From contig JAVHRO010000109.1 of NCBI GenBank assembly GCA_036171675.1, forward strand, positions 1 to 36,934: DNA of 36,934 nucleotides, read 5' to 3'. This DNA comes from Vicingus sp036171675. GTDB taxonomy: Bacteria > Bacteroidota > Bacteroidia > Flavobacteriales_E > Vicingaceae. Below are positions 1 through 8,156 of the stretch, piece by piece (the stretch's first letter is position 1; the number at the start of each line of letters is the position of its first letter). Position numbers and translations under genes: made by a program. The notes under the pieces were generated by a model. That model made no database searches, was not told the origin of the DNA, and saw only the letters and a program-made list of their open reading frames with translations.

Positions 1-1339
1 CATTTTGTGGAAAAATGGGCGTTCCGGTAAACCCAAATTGATAGAATTTTTTAAATTTCTTTTTCAGATTCTTTTGGGCTTCACCAAATTGAGAACGGTG
101 GGCTTCATCAAAAATGAAAACGACTTGCTTTTGGTAAATGGCTAAATCTCCCTCACTTTTCATGAGGTTATTCAGTTTTTGTATGGTCGTTACAATAATT
201 TTATTGTCGTCTTTTTCTATATTTCGCTTTAATCCTGCGGTACTATCCGAACCGTTCACACTATCGGGAGAGAATCTTTGATATTCTTTCATAGTTTGAA
301 AGTCCAAATCTTTACGGTCAACTACAAAGAATACCTTATCAATGAAATCAAGTTGAGTGGCTAATCTTGCTGCTTTAAAACTGGTGAGTGTTTTGCCAGA
401 GCCTGTGGTGTGCCAAATATATCCGCCACCTTCATTGGTTGACCATTTTTTGGCTAAAAAAGAACTTTCAATTTTCCACAACATTCTTTCTGTTGCTGCA
501 ATCTGATAGGGTCTCATAACAAGTAAAGTATCACTTGTATCAAAAACAGAATAGGTTAGTAACACTTTTAAAAGTGTATGTTTTTGAAAAAAGGTAGTCG
601 TAAAATCTTTGAGGTCTTTAATTAATGAATTGTCAGCCTTTGCCCAGTTCATAGTAAAGTCGAAACTATTTTTGTTTCGCTCAACGGTGTTGGCAAAATA
701 GCGGCTGTCCGTGCCATTTGAAATGACAAAAATCTGAATGTATTTAAAGAGAGAATTGCCGCTATTAAAACTCTCTTTGGTATAGCGATGCACTTGATTA
801 AACGCTTCACGAATGGCCACCCCACGTTTTTTTAATTCAACCTGCACCAAAGGCAATCCATTGACCAGAATGCTTACATCATAGCGATTGGCATGCGTGC
901 CTTTTTGTTCAAATTGTGAAATTACTTGTACTTTATTTCGTGTAATGTTCTTTTTATCTACCAAGTAGATGTTTTGGATATGTCCATCATCAAAAACAAA
1001 ATCGTGAATATAATTGTCGTGTATTTTTCTGGTTTTTTCAACGATGTTATCGCTTGGCTTATCCAAATATTCTTCCACAAAACGAATCCATTCCCCATCT
1101 GAAAACGCCACATTGTTGAGCGATTGCAATTGCACTCTCACATTCGCCAACATCGCTTCGGGCGTATTGAGGTTTGTGGGATTTTCATACCCTTGATGGA
1201 TGAGGTCTTCTATAAATTCTTTCTCCAATGCCGCCTCTGTTTGATAAACAGCAGGTGCGTCATTCACCTCAAAATGTTTGGTGTATTTATCAAGTACGAT
1301 GAAATTGTTTGATTCTGCTATGGTTTTGTAGGTGCTCAT
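1..1339 (-). CDS. hsdR: Type I restriction endonuclease subunit R (HsdR), partial at the window edge
   Basis: I translated this frame by hand; it is open from the ATG at 1339 to the window edge, giving the first 446 residues. Type I enzymes use HsdR for ATP-driven DNA translocation and cleavage. An N-terminal nuclease module is visible (Asp154, then Glu168-Leu-Lys170, the PD-(D/E)XK pattern). It is followed by a helicase motor with Walker A TTGSGKT (311-317), DEAH (411-414) and FTGTP (437-441). Family members are usually about 1000 residues, so more than half lies outside. It is the last gene of the hsdM-rhuM-hsdS-GxxExxY-hsdR run. Its start codon overlaps a CAGACAAATG sequence that belongs to the repeat family around the GxxExxY gene, so its leader is made of repeat DNA. 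No frameshift or stop is seen in the visible part. Confidence 0.95.
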   Translation of the reverse strand, partial: MSTYKTIAESNNFIVLDKYTKHFEVNDAPAVYQTEAALEKEFIEDLIHQGYENPTNLNTPEAMLANVRVQLQSLNNVAFSDGEWIRFVEEYLDKPSDNIVEKTRKIHDNYIHDFVFDDGHIQNIYLVDKKNITRNKVQVISQFEQKGTHANRYDVSILVNGLPLVQVELKKRGVAIREAFNQVHRYTKESFNSGNSLFKYIQIFVISNGTDSRYFANTVERNKNSFDFTMNWAKADNSLIKDLKDFTTTFFQKHTLLKVLLTYSVFDTSDTLLVMRPYQIAATERMLWKIESSFLAKKWSTNEGGGYIWHTTGSGKTLTSFKAARLATQLDFIDKVFFVVDRKDLDFQTMKEYQRFSPDSVNGSDSTAGLKRNIEKDDNKIIVTTIQKLNNLMKSEGDLAIYQKQVVFIFDEAHRSQFGEAQKNLKKKFKKFYQFGFTGTPIFPQN

Positions 1340-1359
1340 TTGTCTGATATTTTATTTGT

Positions 1360-1448
1360 CTGAATTAAGATTTTTAGGATTAGAAGATGATAGGATTTTC
1401 TTAAGTACAAAATCCTGTCATCCTTAAATCTATTTAATCCTAATTCAG
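1360..1448. repeat. Nested inverted repeat between the GxxExxY gene and hsdR
   Basis: Arms TAGGATTA (1375-1382) and TAATCCTA (1435-1442) are perfect. Inside them lies a second stem, TGATAGGATTTT against AAAATCCTGTCA, with one wobble. Outside them TCTGAATTA is mirrored by TAATTCAGA. The same AGGATT/TCTGA vocabulary occurs on the other side of the GxxExxY gene, and the stop codon of that gene lies in the outer arm. It could act as a terminator or as the end of an inserted cassette. Confidence 0.75.
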
Positions 1449-1843
1449 ATATTTTTCTTGTTTTCGGGATGGTTAAGGTTATACACTCGTTTAAACTCTA
1501 AACTTTTCGAACCGAAATTTATTAGTAAGCCAATAGGTAAATTATAGGCTTGACAATAATTCATGGCTTGTGCCAAATGCACCTCTTCCAATTTTATTAT
1601 GGCTTTTAGTTCTACCATTACAAAATCTTCTACAAAAAAATCCACACGTCTTGTTCCAATATCAATTCCATCATAAAAAATACTCATTTCCATTTCTCGT
1701 TTAAAACCCAAGCCTTGCTTTTCCATTTCAATAGCCAATGCTCGCTGATAAATAACTTCTTGAAATCCATTGCCGAGTGTGTTATGCACTTTCATAGCAC
1801 AACCAATTATTTTATGTGTTAATTCCTCGTATTTCATAATCAT
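1445..1843 (-). CDS. GxxExxY family protein
   Basis: This 132-residue protein carries the family-defining motif GFQEVIY near residues 26-32. It is followed by a compact region with DFF...MVELKAI (about 68-80), an acidic/ELK pattern like PD-(D/E)XK nuclease folds. The biochemical role is not established; the family is frequent in Bacteroidota and often accompanied by AGGATT-type repeats, which are present here on both sides. It sits between hsdS and hsdR, 123 bases after the hsdS stop and 105 before hsdR, whereas the other genes of the operon overlap by 4 bases. It therefore looks inserted into the restriction operon. Two start codons are possible (1843, or an in-frame ATG at 1837). The stop TGA is embedded in repeat sequence. 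Confidence 0.85.
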   Translation of the reverse strand: MIMKYEELTHKIIGCAMKVHNTLGNGFQEVIYQRALAIEMEKQGLGFKREMEMSIFYDGIDIGTRRVDFFVEDFVMVELKAIIKLEEVHLAQAMNYCQAYNLPIGLLINFGSKSLEFKRVYNLNHPENKKNI

Positions 1844-1854
1844 CTAATTTTTGT

Positions 1855-1970
1855 CATAATTTGGATTTATTTGTCAGATTTAGGATTAATTTGTCAGAAT
1901 TAGGATTAATAAGATTAAAGGATTTTAGGATTAATCCTATCATCCTAAAATCCTAAAAATAATAATTCAG
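1855..1970. repeat. Direct and inverted AGGATT/TCTGACAAAT repeats between hsdS and the GxxExxY gene
   Basis: On the minus strand three spaced copies of (T/A)TGACAAA, about 21-22 bases apart, precede the GxxExxY gene. They are followed toward hsdS by a perfect 13-bp inverted repeat, AGGATTTTAGGAT (1919-1931) and its complement (1942-1954), with a 10-base loop. The hsdS stop TGA (1967-1969) lies inside TTTGTCTGA, a member of the same motif family. No T-run follows the hairpin on the minus strand, so it is not a textbook terminator. It may be a cassette boundary or a processing site. Confidence 0.75.
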
Positions 1971-3121
1971 ACAAATGTGAGCAACTTCTCCCGATAATAT
2001 TCATACTGCTTTTTACGTAACTCAATTTCTTTGGGCAAACCTTCGCTGATGGAGGTGGTGAGCGTGTCGAATTTATCGAGGATAGAAACAATACGGGCTT
2101 GCTCGGAAAGGGAGGGAATGGGGATTGGAAATTTGAGAAACATAGGCTTTCTCATAGATGTAACTGATGAACTAACAGAAGTTTTCTCAATGTAAGAATA
2201 GAACTTTGTTACAATGTAATGATAAACATACCTTGGGTTAACTTCTTTTTCATTTGGCACTATCCTATAAGCTCTTTGATGAAGCGCATATTTACCCACA
2301 GCCCAATGAAATACCTTACCAACTCCAACACCATCGCCAGCAGTAATAATTGCTGTTTCTTCAAAATCATAAGTATCGAGTTTCAATGGATTAATGCCTC
2401 TTGCATAAAATATATAATCTCCATTTTCAATTGCATCTTGTGTATCATGCTTGCCAGTACCAATTATCGCCACCTCCCCCAAAGTCTTCCACTCCACTTC
2501 ACCCTCATCAAAGCTCAACAAAGCTTCCCGATAATAGCCATACTGTTTTTTACGCGCTGTAAGTTCCGCTGTAAGCTCCGCTGTAAGCTCTGTAAAAGTG
2601 TCGAGAATACGGACAATTTCGGCTTGAACGGGGAGCGGCGGGATGGGGATTATTGTATCAAGCACACTAGACATGCTCGGATGTTTAATACCTGCGCCTC
2701 TATAAAAGGAACTTAATAGCCGTATATTATTCTTTAAATAATAATATAAATACTTTGTGTTGAGATATTCTCTGTCATTTGATATTGCAATTCGATTATC
2801 ACCTGTTAGAAACTTACCTTTATAATATTGAACAATTGTATTGCCACCCCATGGAATTGCAATTACTTCATCATTAGAGATTAGTTTACCCGCCAACTCT
2901 TCAGATGTCCAGAAATCGGTTTCATTTGTTGTAAGCAATTTTACATTTCCATTTTCCAATATCAAAGGCTTTATTTCATTGGAAAGTAAATGATGATATT
3001 TTATCGTTCTGGGCTGTTTGAAATTATCTACAGCGTTGAACTTTTTGTCCCAAGAGGTAACTTCCCAAATTGCTTTCCACTCCACCTCAACGCCTTGTAA
3101 TAATTGTTCTAACTTACTCAT
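1967..3121 (-). CDS. hsdS: Type I restriction specificity subunit S (HsdS)
   Basis: The 384-residue protein has two target-recognition domains, at about 10-160 and 205-340. Each is followed by the conserved helical spacer of the family: PVQAEIVRILDTF (164-176) leading to RKKQYGYYREALLSF (190-204), and SEQARIVSILDKF leading to RKKQYEYYREKLLTF at the C terminus. It dictates the DNA sequence recognised by the methylase and nuclease. The central spacer contains TEL-TAEL-TAEL-TA (177-189), coded by three 12-bp repeats, matching the type IC enzymes EcoR124I/II. The start codon overlaps the rhuM stop in ATGA, indicating translational coupling. The stop lies in repeat DNA. Both half-domains look intact; the target sequence cannot be inferred. 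Confidence 0.95.
   Translation of the reverse strand: MSKLEQLLQGVEVEWKAIWEVTSWDKKFNAVDNFKQPRTIKYHHLLSNEIKPLILENGNVKLLTTNETDFWTSEELAGKLISNDEVIAIPWGGNTIVQYYKGKFLTGDNRIAISNDREYLNTKYLYYYLKNNIRLLSSFYRGAGIKHPSMSSVLDTIIPIPPLPVQAEIVRILDTFTELTAELTAELTARKKQYGYYREALLSFDEGEVEWKTLGEVAIIGTGKHDTQDAIENGDYIFYARGINPLKLDTYDFEETAIITAGDGVGVGKVFHWAVGKYALHQRAYRIVPNEKEVNPRYVYHYIVTKFYSYIEKTSVSSSVTSMRKPMFLKFPIPIPSLSEQARIVSILDKFDTLTTSISEGLPKEIELRKKQYEYYREKLLTFV
2556..2591. repeat. Three 12-bp tandem repeats in hsdS (TAEL-coding)
   Basis: Copies at 2556-2567, 2568-2579 and 2580-2591 read GCTGTAAG(T/C)TC(C/T) on the plus strand. They encode the TAEL units of the helical spacer between the two recognition domains. In EcoR124I/II the number of such units sets the length of the unspecified spacer in the target site. 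Confidence 0.9.
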
Positions 3122-4122
3122 GGTTTTTTGCCTTTGGTTTTATTGATAGCTTCACCTTTTTTGGCTTTTTTTTCCAAATCACCAATTACGTTGAGATAGT
3201 CTTTTTCGACTGAACTTAAGGTTTTGGCTTTGTATTTTTTGTATTCCTCTACAGCTTTGTCATGCGCTTGGTTGTGCGAGATGGTTCCTGCACCGTCTAA
3301 TACTTTTCTTCCTGTAGAAGACAGGATATTATCCAACTCTCTTATGTAATCTGACATCTGCATTTCTCGTTCTTCAATAGCATTCAATTCCGCCAAGTCA
3401 AAATAAGCTGCTACTAAGTTGTTGAGTACTTTCAGTTCTTTCTCTTCCAAGTAATTTTTAGCAATCATGGCTTCGACTTGTGTGGGCTGCTCTCCTTTAA
3501 AATTGGTAAGTCCTGCGAAAGATTTATCGCTATCTACTCGCATATAAATAACCTCGCTTGCTGTCTTTCCATGGGCTGCATAATGCAATTTATTTTGTAC
3601 AATTTTAAAGAACTGAATGCTTTCATCGCTTTTGGGGTCGTAATCGGTTGCTGTGGCATACAATTCCAGCACCTGACGATACATCACTTTTTCGCTGGAG
3701 CGAATATCACGAATACGGTCTAATAGTTCTTTCCAGTAAGTACCACCACCAAGATTTTTCAGGCGTTCATCGTCCATGGTAAAGCCTTTCACCATGTATT
3801 CTTTTAAACGTTGTGTAGCCCATTGTCGAAAGCGAGTGCCTTGTACAGATTTAACACGGTAACCCACTGAAATAATGACATCTAAGTTGTAATAATTTGT
3901 AGGCTTGGTAGAAAAATCGGAATTTCCGATTTTTCTCATTGTATCAGATTCTGTGAGTTCTTTTTCGCTATAAATATTGAGTATGTGTTCATTAATGGTT
4001 GAACGACTTTTATTGAATAATTCTGCCATTTGGTCTATGGTTAACCAAACGGTTTCATTCTCTAATTGGACATTGATTTTGGTAAGTCCATCTTTTGTTG
4101 TATAAAATAGTATTTCGCTCAT
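3118..4122 (-). CDS. rhuM: RhuM family protein inside the restriction operon
   Basis: This 334-residue protein matches the virulence RhuM family, named after a gene in the Salmonella SPI-3 island. It has an N-terminal helix-turn-helix-like part (VWLTIDQMAELFNKSRSTIN, about 25-44), then the conserved YYNLDVIISVGYRVKS and GTRFRQWATQRLKEYMVKGF segments (about 77-115), and a helical C-terminal half ending in a Lys-rich tail. No catalytic role is established for the family. It overlaps hsdM upstream and hsdS downstream by 4 bases each (ATGA), so it is co-translated with the modification enzyme. RhuM genes recur inside type I restriction loci, which argues for a role tied to restriction or its control. 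Confidence 0.9.
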   Translation of the reverse strand: MSEILFYTTKDGLTKINVQLENETVWLTIDQMAELFNKSRSTINEHILNIYSEKELTESDTMRKIGNSDFSTKPTNYYNLDVIISVGYRVKSVQGTRFRQWATQRLKEYMVKGFTMDDERLKNLGGGTYWKELLDRIRDIRSSEKVMYRQVLELYATATDYDPKSDESIQFFKIVQNKLHYAAHGKTASEVIYMRVDSDKSFAGLTNFKGEQPTQVEAMIAKNYLEEKELKVLNNLVAAYFDLAELNAIEEREMQMSDYIRELDNILSSTGRKVLDGAGTISHNQAHDKAVEEYKKYKAKTLSSVEKDYLNVIGDLEKKAKKGEAINKTKGKKP

Positions 4123-5666
4123 CCCTCAATTTCTTTTATGATTAAATCAATATCAGCACGCAGTGTATTTATTTTCTCTACCGTTATAGAAACTTCTTTA
4201 TTCAACTCGGCAATGTTAATTTTCTCTCGATTGTCTTTTGCTACCACATACGAACTCACCGATAGGTTGTAATCGTTTTCAGCAATTTTGGTGTTGTCAA
4301 CTGTTTTTGCTCTATAGTCAACATCTGCTTTGCTGTCGAACATTTGCATAATCAGTTCAATGTGTTTGTTTTCAAGCACATTGTTGTTGGTGGCTTTTTT
4401 GTAGAAATCTTCGCCGCCGGCATCAATAAACTGGGTTTTGTTTTCGGTTTTATGTTTTGAGAGCACCAAAATATTTACAGCAATAGAAGTACCGAAAAAT
4501 AAATTTGGAGCCAATGAAATTATTGTTTCTATAAAGTTGTTATCAATAAGGTATTTTCTAATTTTTTGTTCGGCACCTCCGCGGTAAAAAATACCGGGAA
4601 AACAAACAATGGCAGCTCTTCCTTTACTTGATAGATAGCTTAGTGCGTGTAATACAAAAGCAAAATCGGCTTTCGATTTGGGAGCCAACACCCCGGCAGG
4701 AGCAAAACGGTCGTCGTTAATAAGCGTGGGGTCGCCATCTCCTATCCAATTGATAGAGTACGGAGGATTAGAAACAATGGCATCGAATGGTTTTTCATCG
4801 CCAAAGTATGGATTGCGCAGCGTATCGCCCAAAACAATATTAAACTTGTCGTAGTTCACGTTGTGTAAAAACATGTTCATACGTGCAAGGTTATAGGTCG
4901 TATGGTTTACTTCCTGCCCAAAGAAACCATCTTCAATAATATGATTGTCGAAATGTTTTTTGGCTTGCAGCAGCAGAGAGCCTGAACCTGCCGCCGGGTC
5001 GTAAATTTTATTAACGGCAGTTTGTTTGTGCATGGCCAATTGTGCAATAAGCTTTGAAACATGCTGCGGAGTAAAAAACTCGCCGCCCGATTTACCGGCA
5101 TTTGCGGCATAATTTGAGATAAGAAACTCATAAGCATCGCCAAAAAGGTCAATTTCATTGTTTTCAAAATTGCCAAAATTCAGTTCTTCAACACCTTTTA
5201 AAACGGCAGCTAAACGGAGGTTTTTGCCTTCAACGGTATTCCCCAATCGGGTGCTTGTGGTATCAAAGTCGGCAAATAATCCTTTTATATCGGGTTCGGA
5301 CGGATAACCATTGGCAGAACATTCGATAGCATCAAAAATGGCTTTTAAGTCGGTGTTCAGATTGTGGTTGGTATTGGCTGTTTTGGCAACATTCACAAAA
5401 AGTTGACTTGGATAAATAAAATACCCTTTTGTTTTTATCGCATCTTCTTTTATTGCGGGAGATATGTTTTCATCAGGGAAACCTGCATAGTTTACGTTTT
5501 CATCACCACCTTCAATGTAAATGGTGAAGTTTTCACTAATAAAACGATAGAAAAGTGTTCCTAACACAAACTGTTTAAAATCCCATCCATCTACCGAGCC
5601 ACGAACATCGTTGGCTATTTTCCATATTTTAGTTTGTAATTCTGCTCTTTGCGCTGTGCTTGTCAT
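4119..5666 (-). CDS. hsdM: Type I restriction-modification methyltransferase subunit M (HsdM)
   Basis: The 515-residue N6-adenine methyltransferase forms the M2S methylase with HsdS and protects host DNA. Visible are the N-terminal HsdM helical domain (1-150), the EFFTP motif (196-200), the S-adenosylmethionine-binding motif DPAAGSGS (223-230) and the catalytic NPPY (300-303), all intact. It is the first gene of the operon. The ATG at 5666 follows an A-rich leader; no clear TAnnTTTG promoter was found in the 57 bases before it, so it may use a promoter overlapping the end of the preceding minus-strand gene. Length is normal for the family. Confidence 0.96.
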   Translation of the reverse strand: MTSTAQRAELQTKIWKIANDVRGSVDGWDFKQFVLGTLFYRFISENFTIYIEGGDENVNYAGFPDENISPAIKEDAIKTKGYFIYPSQLFVNVAKTANTNHNLNTDLKAIFDAIECSANGYPSEPDIKGLFADFDTTSTRLGNTVEGKNLRLAAVLKGVEELNFGNFENNEIDLFGDAYEFLISNYAANAGKSGGEFFTPQHVSKLIAQLAMHKQTAVNKIYDPAAGSGSLLLQAKKHFDNHIIEDGFFGQEVNHTTYNLARMNMFLHNVNYDKFNIVLGDTLRNPYFGDEKPFDAIVSNPPYSINWIGDGDPTLINDDRFAPAGVLAPKSKADFAFVLHALSYLSSKGRAAIVCFPGIFYRGGAEQKIRKYLIDNNFIETIISLAPNLFFGTSIAVNILVLSKHKTENKTQFIDAGGEDFYKKATNNNVLENKHIELIMQMFDSKADVDYRAKTVDNTKIAENDYNLSVSSYVVAKDNREKINIAELNKEVSITVEKINTLRADIDLIIKEIEG

Positions 5667-5691
5667 TTTTTTTCTTTTAATAATTCCTTTG

Positions 5692-5715
5692 GGTTTCCTT
5701 CTAAGAAAGAAAACC
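5692..5715 (-). terminator. Hairpin between the secreted propeller gene and hsdM, possible weak terminator
   Basis: On the minus strand GGTTTTCTT pairs with AAGGAAACC through 9 base pairs, one of them a wobble, with a 6-base loop. It lies just past the stop at 5724 and before the hsdM start. It lacks a clean T-run, so termination is uncertain and it could be part of the hsdM leader. Confidence 0.35.
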
Positions 5716-5723
5716 AGAAAAAT

Positions 5724-8156
5724 TTAGTTACGTTTAATAACCTTAATAATTTTCTGTCCAGTATCGGATGTTATTCTTAATAGATATACTCCACTATTTT
5801 CTGGCAACATGAGTCTTACAACATTAGCATTACTATTTTGCTGAACGATAACCTCTCCTAAAAGAGTTAACAGTTCAATAGAAGTAGTTCTAAAGTCGTT
5901 ATTAAGATTAATGAAAACAAAATCTTTAGAGGGGTTGGGGAAAATGCTAATTCTATTTTCCTCTAGGCTAGAGCTAATATTAGTTAATATTGGAGCAATT
6001 ACATTTATACTATTAATTCCTGCTGATTTATAAATTGATGAAGAATCGCAGTAAGTTTTAGCACAATTGCTATCTGCAACTGTTAAACAGATTTGATAAT
6101 TTCCTACAGTAGAATAAGTATGTTGTGGATATGGAAGCATTGAAGTGTTGCCATCGCCAAAATCCCATAAATAAGAGGTTATGTTGCCAGAAGATGTATT
6201 GACAATAATTAGGTTTAGAGAATCAGTTGGATTAAGATACGAATAAAATGAAGCGGAACTCGAAGTGTCAATTGTTAAGTAAATAGTGATTAAACTATCA
6301 CAACCTTCAAAGTTTGGTATGGTGTCAAAATAAGTTCCATCGGTGGAATAAGTATGATTTCCACTAGGAACGGTATAACTTTCACAAACTTCGACATTTA
6401 TTGTTGAACTACTTTTTGGACAATAATTTACACAGTTGGACTTTGCTATACAATTCCATTTGGCAATTTCTACGGCATAGTTTCCTGCTGAGGAAGGATA
6501 GAAACTAGGGTCGTTGGCGCTGGTAATTGGATTCATTGTGTCGCAATCGAACCATTGATAGTTTGCATTTATTTCGTTTGATATCAATGAATTTGAGTTA
6601 ATGGTTAAAGTACTGTCAATTACCTTTTTAATGAATGAAATGGTAATCAAACTGTCGCAACTATTAGCATTTGGAATGATGTCAAAATAATTTCCACTCA
6701 TGGTATAGGTTTGATTTCCACTTGGCGAAGTATAACTCTCTAAACCACAAGAATCAACAACTATAGATGATAAAGTTGAACAATTGAACCCTAAATTCAA
6801 TTTAGCAATTAAAACATCAGAAATTCCGCTAGAACTTAAAGTAGTGCTACCATAAGTGGAGCTTGTACTCTGTATATCGCCAGCTATAAATAAATTATTA
6901 CCATTTACAACTGAATTAATTGCATAGTCTGTATTATTCCCACCTGCTGTCAAAGCAAAGAGCAGCGAGCCATTAGTGTTATATTTTGCAACAGCGAAGT
7001 TGGTTGTTCCATTATTAAAAAACTCTGCTGTATCAATAAATATAGATGAACTGTTGTAATCTGCCACTAAATAAACGTTGCTGCCTTCGTCAATAGCAAT
7101 TGTTGAGGTAAAATCTGAACCAGAACCTCCTATTCGTTTTGACCAAACGAAATTTCCATCAGAAACATCCATCTTTGAAAGATAGATGTCATTACTTCCA
7201 TAATTAATAAGAAGCGTGCCATTAATATCTAATGCATTTGTAGCAAAATATCCTGAAACGTATAGGTTGTTTAATTTATCAAGTGCTAAATCAATAGCAA
7301 AATCGTTGGCACTTCCCCCAATTTTTTGAGCCCAAATAACATTTCCAGTGGCATCATATTTTGCGATGTAAGCATCTCTACCTCCAGAATTTGGTAAACT
7401 AAAAGGATATATATCCAAACTCGAATTATAAAACCAACCACAAACGTAGCTATTTCCATTTTTATCAGTTACAATTGATGTGGGAGATGCTGTACATGGA
7501 CCGTCAATATTTTGTGCCCAAATTGGGACTCCAGCTGAATCGTATTTTGCAATATAGATGTCAGAGATACCATTGCTATTCGTTAACATTATCGAGCCAA
7601 AAAATGAATTTGAACTATACCCAATAATTCCTGTTTGATAAACATTTCCTAACGAATCTACTCCAACACCTATACAGTAATCTGATTCAGCTCCCCCACC
7701 TTTTCTTGCCCAAATAAATCCTCCGTTTTTGTTGAATTTTGCAATAAAAATATCTGCACTACCCCCATTATTTAGAAATACAGATGAGCCAAAATCCATT
7801 GTTGAATAAAAAGATCCTCCTATTATTATATTGTCGTAGTTGTCAATAGTAATACCATAAGAATTAGCTTCTCCACTTACAGTTTTTGCCCATACAACAT
7901 TCCCCAATGTATCATACTTCACAATAAAAATGGATGATAAATATGAAGGAAATAACTTAGTTAGTTTAAAGTTTCCAAAACGGATACTATCACCCGAAAA
8001 TGATCCTGTAACATATAAATTGTTTTCTGAATCTTTCGCGATATTTTCAGCTCGTTCATTGTTGGTGTATCCAATGTTTTTAGCCCAATCCCAGTTAGGT
8101 ATTTGTGCTGATAGTGATGTAAAAGTAAGAATGAAAATTATGGATGAAAATTTCAT
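5724..8156 (-). CDS. Secreted SBBP-type beta-propeller protein with PKD domain and T9SS type A sorting tail
   Basis: The 810-residue protein starts with a signal peptide (about 1-18, ending LSAQ). Residues 20-450 are propeller-like repeats built on WAK(N)IGG...IAxDxxxNxYVxGxFxG...IFIAKYDxxG. Two Cys-containing repeats follow (about 470-515 and 585-635; ESYTxPSGNxTY...CDSLITI), then a PKD domain with WDFGDG near 660-668, and a C-terminal sorting domain from about 735 starting ISIFPNPSKDF. The tail marks export through T9SS and surface attachment or release. Adhesion or matrix binding is plausible but not shown. It is transcribed toward hsdM and is divergent from the radical SAM gene. It is intact, with the ATG directly followed by the signal peptide. 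Confidence 0.9.
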   Translation of the reverse strand: MKFSSIIFILTFTSLSAQIPNWDWAKNIGYTNNERAENIAKDSENNLYVTGSFSGDSIRFGNFKLTKLFPSYLSSIFIVKYDTLGNVVWAKTVSGEANSYGITIDNYDNIIIGGSFYSTMDFGSSVFLNNGGSADIFIAKFNKNGGFIWARKGGGAESDYCIGVGVDSLGNVYQTGIIGYSSNSFFGSIMLTNSNGISDIYIAKYDSAGVPIWAQNIDGPCTASPTSIVTDKNGNSYVCGWFYNSSLDIYPFSLPNSGGRDAYIAKYDATGNVIWAQKIGGSANDFAIDLALDKLNNLYVSGYFATNALDINGTLLINYGSNDIYLSKMDVSDGNFVWSKRIGGSGSDFTSTIAIDEGSNVYLVADYNSSSIFIDTAEFFNNGTTNFAVAKYNTNGSLLFALTAGGNNTDYAINSVVNGNNLFIAGDIQSTSSTYGSTTLSSSGISDVLIAKLNLGFNCSTLSSIVVDSCGLESYTSPSGNQTYTMSGNYFDIIPNANSCDSLITISFIKKVIDSTLTINSNSLISNEINANYQWFDCDTMNPITSANDPSFYPSSAGNYAVEIAKWNCIAKSNCVNYCPKSSSTINVEVCESYTVPSGNHTYSTDGTYFDTIPNFEGCDSLITIYLTIDTSSSASFYSYLNPTDSLNLIIVNTSSGNITSYLWDFGDGNTSMLPYPQHTYSTVGNYQICLTVADSNCAKTYCDSSSIYKSAGINSINVIAPILTNISSSLEENRISIFPNPSKDFVFINLNNDFRTTSIELLTLLGEVIVQQNSNANVVRLMLPENSGVYLLRITSDTGQKIIKVIKRN

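Noticed and set aside
1840..1970. CRISPR-like array
   Set aside because: The repeats are short and irregular, spaced by about 21 bases, with no unique spacers of constant length and no cas gene.
2219..2716. 165-residue plus-strand reading frame
   Set aside because: It is antisense to the well-supported hsdS gene and resembles no family.
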